Shown: piece by piece, positions 57,169 to 64,000 of the stretch | How positions within the stretch are numbered: the first letter of the stretch is position 1 | Layout of the letters: each line of letters starts with the position of its first letter | The notes under the pieces: model-generated | What the model saw: only the letters and a program-made list of their open reading frames with translations | What the model was told of the DNA's origin: nothing | Databases searched by the model: none | Translations under genes and position numbers: made by a program | NCBI RefSeq assembly: GCF_004770905.1 | Contig: NZ_RQHT01000010.1 | Coordinates: 1 to 64,000, forward strand | Origin: Leptospira bandrabouensis | GTDB lineage: Bacteria; Spirochaetota; Leptospiria; Leptospirales; Leptospiraceae | Length of the DNA stretch: 64,000 bases | Direction of reading: 5' to 3'

Positions 57169-58165
57169 AAAACGATTTTCCATTAAACCCATTCCCATAC
57201 ATATAACCACCGGGAACCCCAATTAGCATACCGTCTTTATAAAATTGGTTCTGAAAATTAAGAAAAAAAGTGGTTTTTAGTTTGCCAGGATGTTTCCCAC
57301 GAAAGGAGGCAGAGAAAGTTTCTGGAGACCTACCATTTTGATCTTTGATATGTAAGAGCGGATCATTAAATACATTGAAAATTTGGTTCCCAACATAAAG
57401 TGAATAACTTTTCGAAGATCCTAAAAAGAAGATAAGACCAAGCGAAGCATTGTCCTGGGCTGAACCAAACCCAAATTGACCGAGAGGAACAGTACCGGGC
57501 CTTGGATTTACGTAATTGTATTTTAAATTTAATTGGATTTTGTCACTGCCGAAAAAAAAAGAAAACTTACCACCTTCGGCACCGTAGGCGGAAACTGGGT
57601 TTTCTGTTTTTACATTATACACAGCAGTTTGCACTTTCAAAAATTGCGATGGATTAAAACTTCCTTGGAATTCGTACGATTGCCTAGGATCATATAATGA
57701 GCGTTTATTGGCCTCTAATTGACGAAAGATGAGTGTTGCCGACGGATGAACAGGACCAACAAGAGAAGGTTGCGAAAGAGACGGCTCTCCACTTAACTTT
57801 GCATCCCAAACTAAAGTTGTCTGGGGAGAAAAATCAAAATCCAATTTAGAACCAGTATTTGCAATTGGATTCCATTGTGAGGTAGTTTGTACTTCTTTTT
57901 TATAACCAGATAAAGGATTGGAAGAAAGGAATTTAAGATTACTTTTATATTCGGAAGATTGACTTCCCACAACATTTGTTTCATATCCCAATCTAACTTG
58001 GCGTGACAAACCATCTTCCAACTTACGCAAGTTTGACGATTCAGATTCCCTGATATCTGTGTCTTTTAAGGGCGCAAAAAAAACGACCCCCAGAAGACCT
58101 AGACCTGAGAATAAAGAAACAAATACCGAAGATTTCGGGGAGTACATAGAGAGACTATGAAACAT
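57128..58165 (-). CDS. Exported outer-membrane beta-barrel protein, unknown
   Basis: 345 residues. N-terminal hydrophobic signal (VFVSLFSGLGLLGVVFFAPL), long alternating strands (QLNLKYNYVNPRPG, TTFFLNFQNQFYKDG) and a final SLGMELAF ending in Phe, as expected for a BAM-assembled barrel. No family recognised. Coupled to the FlgO-like gene by overlap and transcribed after queA. Confidence 0.65.
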   Translation of the reverse strand: MFHSLSMYSPKSSVFVSLFSGLGLLGVVFFAPLKDTDIRESESSNLRKLEDGLSRQVRLGYETNVVGSQSSEYKSNLKFLSSNPLSGYKKEVQTTSQWNPIANTGSKLDFDFSPQTTLVWDAKLSGEPSLSQPSLVGPVHPSATLIFRQLEANKRSLYDPRQSYEFQGSFNPSQFLKVQTAVYNVKTENPVSAYGAEGGKFSFFFGSDKIQLNLKYNYVNPRPGTVPLGQFGFGSAQDNASLGLIFFLGSSKSYSLYVGNQIFNVFNDPLLHIKDQNGRSPETFSASFRGKHPGKLKTTFFLNFQNQFYKDGMLIGVPGGYMYGNGFNGKSFYEYVTSLGMELAF

Positions 58166-58192
58166 ATTTCCTAAATTCAGATGAATGTAAAT

Positions 58193-59239
58193 CTATTTTT
58201 GGAAAAGGAACATTGAATCTCCATAAGAATAAAAACGAAACCTGTTCTGTAGAGCGTACTGATAAGCATCCAACACTAGTTTGGTATTTGCAAACGCACT
58301 TACCAAAAGCAAAAGACTGGACTTTGGTAAGTGGAAGTTAGTGATCAGGCCTTGTACTGATTGGATATTGTCACCTGGCGACAAAAAGATGTCAGTTTGA
58401 CTTGATCCCACCTTATATTTCTTTAATTGAGAATCAAATACAGTTTCTAAGACGCGAAGTGTAGTGGTTCCTACGGCAATGATCCTTCTCCCCTCTTTTC
58501 TAGCACCGTTTAACTTTGATGCTGTGGACTCGGAAACAAAATACTTTTCCCTATGTAAGGTTTTCGTTTCCCATTGTTCAGGAGTCAGTGGACGAAATGT
58601 CCCATAACCAATCTGTAATTCCACAGGGACAAATTCTGCACCATTTTTTAGGACGTTCTCTTTTAATTCTTCTGTAAAATGGAGTCCAGCGGTGGGAGCA
58701 GCCACAGATCCTGAACGGTTGGCAAAAATAGTCTGGTAACGAACTTTATCTTCTTCTGTCACATTTCGTTTGAGATAAGGTGGAATGGGTATATTTCCAA
58801 AAATTCCAAAATCAGAATCGGAAATGGGACTTTCGGAAAATAAAATGGAAAGTTCTTCTTTTGGTCCTTGGTAGGAAAACTGATAATTTTCAAAACCCAC
58901 TGGGAAAAGTTTTTCACCTAACTTTAATTTTGCCCTATTTTTTAAGATACATAACCAACTTCTGTCGGATGGATCTAACGATTCCAAAAAAATCGATTCA
59001 TGAATGCGGCCAGATTCCACTTGTAAATACACACGACGGGCTGATACTTTTGTCTCATTATATACAAATACATCTCCGGGACGAACCAACGCCAAAATGT
59101 CTCGAAACAATGGTGCTTCCCAAAACTTTGATTGCCCTATGTTTACCACCAAAAGCCGAGACTCATCTCGATTTTCTAAGGGAAATTTGGCAATTTGTTC
59201 ATCGGGGAGGTGGAAATCGTATTCCTGTAAAAAATCCAT
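58193..59239 (-). CDS. queA: S-adenosylmethionine:tRNA ribosyltransferase-isomerase
   Basis: Makes epoxyqueuosine in the wobble base of certain tRNAs from a SAM ribosyl group. 348 residues from the ATG at 59239 (MDFLQEYDFHLPDEQIAKFP). Landmarks: RDESRLLVV, GDVFVYNETKVSARR, GSVAAPTAGLHFT (about 195), LQIGYGTFRPL and LITNFHLPKSSLLLL. The region upstream is shared with the divergent GT87-like gene (63 bases between starts). Confidence 0.97.
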   Translation of the reverse strand: MDFLQEYDFHLPDEQIAKFPLENRDESRLLVVNIGQSKFWEAPLFRDILALVRPGDVFVYNETKVSARRVYLQVESGRIHESIFLESLDPSDRSWLCILKNRAKLKLGEKLFPVGFENYQFSYQGPKEELSILFSESPISDSDFGIFGNIPIPPYLKRNVTEEDKVRYQTIFANRSGSVAAPTAGLHFTEELKENVLKNGAEFVPVELQIGYGTFRPLTPEQWETKTLHREKYFVSESTASKLNGARKEGRRIIAVGTTTLRVLETVFDSQLKKYKVGSSQTDIFLSPGDNIQSVQGLITNFHLPKSSLLLLVSAFANTKLVLDAYQYALQNRFRFYSYGDSMFLFQK

Positions 59240-59302
59240 CTTTGTATAGCCTTGGGAAAACCTTGTCAATTAACCAGAAATATTGGGAATGGTAGGAGAA
59301 CT

Positions 59303-60595
59303 ATGTGGAAATTTTTAGAAACCCTAGAGAAACGTGGGAAATGGATTCTCACCGTTCTGCTTGTGATTTTTTTTGCCCTGTCCGTCTCTAGATCCAAACA
59401 AAAATCGGATTTTTTGGATTATTACCATGCGGCAGAACGTTGGGCCACAGGTGAGAACCTTTACCGGTTTGATGCCGCTTTCGAACTCCAGTCCAAAGTG
59501 AAAAAAATGGAAGATCTATTCTTACCTGAAAATTTTCACCTCTTAACGGCTCTGCAAAACGAAACAGCAACTTATATTTATCCTCCTCTATTTTCCTTTT
59601 TACTCATTCCCGTTACCTATCTCTCAGAACCCAATGCAGCTCTTCTCTTTGAAATCGTAAGTTCGCTTTCTTTATTAGCCATTCTTTATCTTATTTTCCA
59701 AAATAAAGAAATTACCAACCCAAAGTCTCCCTATCCATATTTAATTCTAGTCACCACAATCCTTTTCAACTTTCGTTTTTTAGAAAGCCATATCCAAAAT
59801 AATCAAGTTGGGCTACTTCTCATTTTACTTGTGTTAGTATCACTAACTATAAAGTCAGATTGGCAGAGTGGAATGATTTTGGCACTTGCCACAAGCATTA
59901 AGATTACCCCACTCGTTTTCCTTTTTGTTTATATTTATGAAAAACAATACAAACGAATCTTCTGGTTTCTTTTCGGAATTTTTGTTTGGAATGCGGCCCC
60001 ACTTCTTTACAATTGGGACTATACCATTCAAATGACAAACGAATGGCTAACTGAAATTTTAGGGAATGCTTTTAGTAACCCCCTACTTCGTTCTTGGAAA
60101 AATAACCAATCCTTAAGTTCTACACTTGCAAAGTATTTTGTTCCAGGTGCAGATTTGATGAACCAACCCACCTACAGTTTACCTTTTTTGGTTTTATCTC
60201 TTCCCATGTTAAAGTTTATCCAACTTGGTTTTATCATTTTGTTTGGGACTCCTCTTCTATTACTCTGGAGAAAGAAAAATAAAAAATGGGAAATCATTTC
60301 TCTATTGTTTTTAATTTCTGCTCTTTTTAGTGGAATTAGTTGGATTCATAGTTTTATCATTTGTTTGATCCCTATTTATTTTATTTTGAATCAGGTGATT
60401 CGTTTACCAAACAACAAAAAAGAATTAACTATTCTTATTTTGATTTTGAGTTTACCAATTCTTTCACATAGAACCTTCGTCGGTTCAAAAATCGAAGCAA
60501 CACTATCTATGTTTTCTATTTTATTTTATTCCACCAGTCTCTTGTATTTTTATATTGTAAGGTTTGCTCTACGTGAAACAGAAAATCGGAATTGA
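59303..60595 (+). CDS. GT87/DUF2029-like membrane glycosyltransferase
   Basis: 430 residues, about ten TM helices, GT-C style. The first loop has SDFLDYYHAAERWATGENLY, with the Asp that in DUF2029 mannosyltransferases is catalytic, then TYIYPPLFSFLL. Start set by GGAGAACT before the ATG at 59303. Probably adds a mannose-like sugar from a polyprenyl donor to a surface glycan. First of a five-gene plus-strand group. Confidence 0.8.
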   Translation: MWKFLETLEKRGKWILTVLLVIFFALSVSRSKQKSDFLDYYHAAERWATGENLYRFDAAFELQSKVKKMEDLFLPENFHLLTALQNETATYIYPPLFSFLLIPVTYLSEPNAALLFEIVSSLSLLAILYLIFQNKEITNPKSPYPYLILVTTILFNFRFLESHIQNNQVGLLLILLVLVSLTIKSDWQSGMILALATSIKITPLVFLFVYIYEKQYKRIFWFLFGIFVWNAAPLLYNWDYTIQMTNEWLTEILGNAFSNPLLRSWKNNQSLSSTLAKYFVPGADLMNQPTYSLPFLVLSLPMLKFIQLGFIILFGTPLLLLWRKKNKKWEIISLLFLISALFSGISWIHSFIICLIPIYFILNQVIRLPNNKKELTILILILSLPILSHRTFVGSKIEATLSMFSILFYSTSLLYFYIVRFALRETENRN

Positions 60596-61661
60596 TGTTA
60601 GGCCTCTTGCCTACGGGATGACTGGAAATTCTCGGTATTTAGCCGAAGTCCTTAAAGTCATATTACCCAAATATACAAAAAAAGAATTTTTTCTTTATAC
60701 AAACAAACCGATCCATCCTGTGTTTCATGACTTACTTGGGCCCAATACAAAAGTGGTTTTGGAATCAATAAAAATCCCAGGCCCCATATATTTGAATTTT
60801 GTTTTACCCAAACGTCTCAAACAAGATGGTATCGAAGTTTTTTGGGCCACCATACAGATGTTACCGTTTTTAAAACTCCCTATACCAAGTTATGTGAACT
60901 ATCATGACCTTAATTTTATTTCCGCACCGGAAACAATGGCCAAATGGAACTATTGGCAACACAAACTACTCTCTCCCATTACACTAAAGAATGCAGATAA
61001 AATTTTTTGTCTGTCCAAGAATACAAAAAGAGAAATCGCGGCCTTTCGCCCAGACTGTGAAAAAAAATGCATTGTGGTTTATCCTGGTGTTTCAAAACAG
61101 AAATTACCAAAACCAAAAGTTACTTTTCCAAAAGAATTTTTTCTAACAGTAGGTACTTTAGAACCAAGAAAAAACATCAATCGATTAGTAGATGCTTTTT
61201 TAGATTTTAAAACAAAACATCCAAAGGACAAAAACTCTCTCCTCATTATGGGAAGAAAAGGTTGGGGAGAAGAAGGTGAATTTTTATACCAAAAATTAAA
61301 AGATCCAAAAATCCAAAACCTAGGAATTCAATTTTGGGAAAATCCAGATGATGCAACACTGGCAGAAGCATTTAAACAATGTAAGGTTTTTTTCTTCCCT
61401 TCCTTACATGAAGGTTTCGGCCTCCCACTCCTTGAAGCAATGTTAGAGGACAAACGTTGTGTTGCTTCCGATATTCCCGTCTTTAAAGAAATTCTTTCAG
61501 ACAAATGTGATCTCTATGTTCCAGCCAAAGAAACAAAGGATTGGACTCGTAGTTTTGAACTGATGTCCGGACCAAAAAAATCAAGATCTCCCAAATTTCC
61601 CGCCAAACAATGGACATGGGAAGAAACAGCAAAAAAAATTGAAGAGGTAATTTTTCAGTGA
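60573..61661 (+). CDS. GT4-family glycosyltransferase
   Basis: 362 residues. GT-B fold: N-terminal KIGIDVRPLAYGMTGNSRYL, C-terminal EFFLTVGTLEPRKNINRLVD and the EX7E-type HEGFGLPLLEAMLEDKRC (about 278). Uses an NDP-sugar on a lipid or glycan acceptor. GTG at 60573 is chosen over TTG at 60564. Overlaps the previous gene by 23 bases. Confidence 0.85.
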   Translation: MKQKIGIDVRPLAYGMTGNSRYLAEVLKVILPKYTKKEFFLYTNKPIHPVFHDLLGPNTKVVLESIKIPGPIYLNFVLPKRLKQDGIEVFWATIQMLPFLKLPIPSYVNYHDLNFISAPETMAKWNYWQHKLLSPITLKNADKIFCLSKNTKREIAAFRPDCEKKCIVVYPGVSKQKLPKPKVTFPKEFFLTVGTLEPRKNINRLVDAFLDFKTKHPKDKNSLLIMGRKGWGEEGEFLYQKLKDPKIQNLGIQFWENPDDATLAEAFKQCKVFFFPSLHEGFGLPLLEAMLEDKRCVASDIPVFKEILSDKCDLYVPAKETKDWTRSFELMSGPKKSRSPKFPAKQWTWEETAKKIEEVIFQ

Positions 61662-62245
61662 AAATCATCAATAAATGGATATCAAAATGGAAAGAATTCC
61701 AAAGCAAAAGAGAAATCGCTTACTTTGGAACATCGTTATACGATGAGTTAACGGTAAATCCGATTCCTTCCTTATTACTCATTCTCTTTGCCGTTTTATT
61801 TTTTACCTATAGTTTGCCTTATATTTATTATTTGGGTAAGTTTTTTTATTGGTTTGTGGGAGTTTTAGAAATTACGAAGGTTTTGAAAATTCCATTTTTA
61901 GATGAACTTAGATATTATCATTATCTTTCTGCTTTTGTTTATTTCTACATTGCAACCTCTCTCTTAATCGATATGAGTCGTCTTTTAAACAGATGGAACA
62001 TACGAACCGTCTTTGTAAAAAATGAAATTTGGCAAATTCAAAAATTTGGATTCGGCAAAAAACTGATTAAGTTCAACTTAGAAACTGATGGTGTAGAGTT
62101 AGGATACGAACATGGTGGACTTAGTGATTTATTAGGATGGAACCGATTGGTTTGGGGAAAAAATGGAAAAACTCTTTTTGTGACTCCTTATTTTTTCCCT
62201 TACAAAAAAAATAAAACCATCGTGAATCGGATTTTAAAACGTTAG
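61658..62245 (+). CDS. Membrane protein of unknown function in the glycan cluster
   Basis: 195 residues; two TM segments (about 42-66 and 90-110) then a cytoplasmic tail of about 80 residues (IWQIQKFGFGKKLIKFNLET) that may have a PH-like fold. GTG start overlaps the GT4 stop by four bases, so coupled. Function unknown. Confidence 0.6.
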   Translation: MKIINKWISKWKEFQSKREIAYFGTSLYDELTVNPIPSLLLILFAVLFFTYSLPYIYYLGKFFYWFVGVLEITKVLKIPFLDELRYYHYLSAFVYFYIATSLLIDMSRLLNRWNIRTVFVKNEIWQIQKFGFGKKLIKFNLETDGVELGYEHGGLSDLLGWNRLVWGKNGKTLFVTPYFFPYKKNKTIVNRILKR

Positions 62246-62260
62246 AGTGGAACCAAACTT

Positions 62261-63547
62261 TTGAAGAAGTTATTCATTCTCCTTTTACTATTATTTCTTT
62301 TTTTATTTCATCTTAGGTATCTTTCCCGAGCCTTCGATTGGGATTCTTGTGTTTACGCTCTGAACATTCAAAAAGATAGAATAGAATCTGCCTTTTTTAA
62401 TCCACACCATTTAGGATTTGAATCATCAGGATTACTCTATTGGAAAATGCTCCGTTCCATTTATCCAACCACGGATATCATGTTTTTTTTGCGATTGAGG
62501 ATCCTTAGTTTTTCTTTATTTTTTTTAGGACTCTTTATTTGGATTTATTATAAGTTATATAAAGATATAGTTTTAGCAGTCATTTTAGCCCTAGTCATTC
62601 AAGTGAGCCAAGCTTTTTGGTTCTATAGTTTACACAATGACACACCTCTCATCCATTCTTGTTTGATGGCTCTTTTGTTTTTATTTACAGTTTACTTTTT
62701 AAGATCAGGGCTAAAAGCAAAACATTTAGTCATTCTATGGGTGATCCAACTCTTTAGTATCTACTTCCATCAATCGAATGTGATTCATTTCGGAATGGTC
62801 CCAATGGCAGTATTTCTTTCACCGAATCGGTCATTGGGAAAAAAACTCAGAATCATATTCATCTATTTAACATGTCTTGGTGTTGCCACTATCCTCTCGT
62901 ATTTATTTGTTGGATTCATTATCCTAAAAAGGGGACTTGGCCCCCTTGATGAAAAACATTTTTCTTTTTGGATGTTCTTATATGCTGCCATCAACCGCTG
63001 GGGAACAAGCCTTGGCGAAGAAAAAAACTATGTATTGTATTTCTATCGAGGCATAGGAGATGCGTTTCTTGTATTCCAAAACGTAATTCCAAAGTTTCGA
63101 GTGAACTTTTTTGACTTTCAAAACCCTAAACACCTTCCCTACAATTTAAATCTTTTATTCTGGATTTTTAGTTTGAGTTTGGGAATTTTGAATTTCCGTA
63201 CTATGTGGGTCCGATACAAACAGGAATTATTAATTATGGTGTTTTGGATTCTCCCGTCGATTGGATTTTATACATGGTGGGAAGGATATTTTTTTGAATT
63301 TTGGGTAGGAACTACCATTGCCCTTTGGATCTTAAATTCTTTTACACTTCAATCGTTATCGATCCCTTTGTTTCCAAAATTTTCTAATGCAATTCTCCAT
63401 ACAGTTTACCTGGTCTTATTTCTGTTTTATTTCAGTACCAATTTTACCTTTTCTACCCTTCCCAGATCCATTGGCCCAAAATTTGGATACACAGAAGGTA
63501 TACAAGGACCCGTTGAAAAATTAGCCGAAGAAACAATTTACCGTTAG
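62261..63547 (+). CDS. Polytopic membrane protein, GT-C-like
   Basis: 428 residues, about ten TM helices. SRAFDWDSCVYALNIQKDRI in the first loop and FYSLHNDTPLIHSCLMALLF fit lipid-linked-sugar GT-C transferases, though no signature proves it. The frame begins with TTG, which is needed to keep the signal/TM1. Lies 15 bases after the preceding gene. Confidence 0.65.
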   Translation: MKKLFILLLLLFLFLFHLRYLSRAFDWDSCVYALNIQKDRIESAFFNPHHLGFESSGLLYWKMLRSIYPTTDIMFFLRLRILSFSLFFLGLFIWIYYKLYKDIVLAVILALVIQVSQAFWFYSLHNDTPLIHSCLMALLFLFTVYFLRSGLKAKHLVILWVIQLFSIYFHQSNVIHFGMVPMAVFLSPNRSLGKKLRIIFIYLTCLGVATILSYLFVGFIILKRGLGPLDEKHFSFWMFLYAAINRWGTSLGEEKNYVLYFYRGIGDAFLVFQNVIPKFRVNFFDFQNPKHLPYNLNLLFWIFSLSLGILNFRTMWVRYKQELLIMVFWILPSIGFYTWWEGYFFEFWVGTTIALWILNSFTLQSLSIPLFPKFSNAILHTVYLVLFLFYFSTNFTFSTLPRSIGPKFGYTEGIQGPVEKLAEETIYR

Positions 63548-63556
63548 GATAAAAAA

Positions 63557-64000
63557 ATGTTATTTAACTCGTTTGAATTTTTAGTTTTCTTCTTTATCAC
63601 AATCATCGTTGGGAATCTTTTAAAGAACCGTTGGCAAAAACTTTTTTTCCTACTCACTAGCTACTATTTTTACATGGCTTGGCAACCATCGTCTATTTCC
63701 TGTACGGCGATGGCCACCGATGGTTTCAAGTTTTATACAGATAGACTCTATTGTGATTTTAAAATCAATCCCTATGTTTTTATTCTAATTTTCTCAACGA
63801 TCATTGATTACTTTGCTGCAAGACTCATTGAAAAAAAACAAGATGGGGATAGTGCCAGAGGATGGTTACTCGTATTATCTCTTGTAGTCAACATTGGAAC
63901 ACTTGGATTTTTCAAATATACGGACTTTCTACTCGGAGTCATTAACGACATCCATCTTTTAGGTGACTTCCAATTCGCAAAACAAAACATTATCCTTCCC
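63557..64000 (+). CDS. MBOAT-family O-acyltransferase, C-terminus outside window
   Basis: First 148 codons visible. The opening MLFNSFEFLVFFFITIIVGN and WQKLFFLLTSYYFYMAWQPS, then STIIDYFAARLIE and NIGTLGFFKYTDFL, match the N-terminus of AlgI/DltB-like MBOAT proteins that O-acylate cell-surface polysaccharide. The catalytic His is beyond the window. Follows 9 bases after the GT-C-like gene. Confidence 0.85.
   Translation, partial: MLFNSFEFLVFFFITIIVGNLLKNRWQKLFFLLTSYYFYMAWQPSSISCTAMATDGFKFYTDRLYCDFKINPYVFILIFSTIIDYFAARLIEKKQDGDSARGWLLVLSLVVNIGTLGFFKYTDFLLGVINDIHLLGDFQFAKQNIILP

Noticed and set aside
1..64000. CRISPR arrays, insertion sequences, prophage, replication origin
   Set aside because: No regularly spaced repeats, transposase, integrase or phage structural genes, and no dnaA/parAB or DnaA-box cluster noticed.

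Overview
The window looks like chromosomal DNA of a Leptospira species, most likely one of the free-living saprophytes. This is inference from the base composition (AT-rich, roughly 38-40% G+C), spirochaete-style lipoproteins (lipobox cysteines after VIS, LPS, LAN, SNA), many outer-membrane or secreted proteins known only from this genus, two methyl-accepting chemotaxis receptors, and the gene content. About 90% is coding. I see no rRNA, tRNA, CRISPR array, prophage or insertion sequence.

Layout. 1-4.3 kb: minus-strand heavy-metal RND efflux operon (small Cys/His protein, TolC, HMBD-lipoprotein adaptor, and a pump cut by the window edge). 4.4-7 kb: phosphofructokinase and envelope proteins. 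7.2-14.9 kb: a minus-strand operon for the activated methyl cycle: ArsR-methyltransferase fusion regulator, ahcY, ferredoxin, metH, a small Cys protein and a short MTHFR-like protein, with a 32-bp palindrome in front. 15-23 kb: two chemoreceptors, a surface protein, an EamA transporter and small exported proteins. 23-26 kb: M61 peptidase and CorA. 26-31.6 kb: an efp-mtnB-SDR-SDR-orphan operon, divergent from an EpmB-type lysine aminomutase; epmA lies at 46-47 kb, so the EF-P beta-lysylation set (EF-P, EpmA, EpmB) is present. 31.6-37 kb: lipoprotein, nucleotidyltransferase, MsrB, hybrid histidine kinase, DEAD-box helicase. 37-43 kb: fatty-acyl modification genes (CFA-like methyltransferase, DUF1295 reductase, SDR), a quinone-oxidoreductase-like protein and a TetR/SDR pair with strong tandem operators. 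43-50 kb: BtrH-like protein, ZIP transporter, exported proteins, EpmA, STAS-like and DUF4279 proteins, a response regulator, a YqjD/YqjE/YqjK-like trio and CutA. 50-54 kb: ArsR-AHSA1-DoxX operon, PnuC with a structured leader, and a methyltransferase overlapping a J-domain-like protein. 54-59 kb: aconitase, a FlgO-like lipoprotein with an outer-membrane protein, and QueA. 59-64 kb: membrane glycosyltransferase and acyltransferase genes, the last cut by the window edge.

The strongest leads are the possible three-way-junction RNA leader before pnuC, the palindrome-controlled SAM-cycle operon with its embedded ferredoxin, the EF-P modification set, the stand-alone BtrH-type protein, and the J-domain/methyltransferase gene pair. 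Where several starts were possible I chose by Shine-Dalgarno spacing, signal peptides and family alignment; several chosen starts are downstream of the longest open frame.
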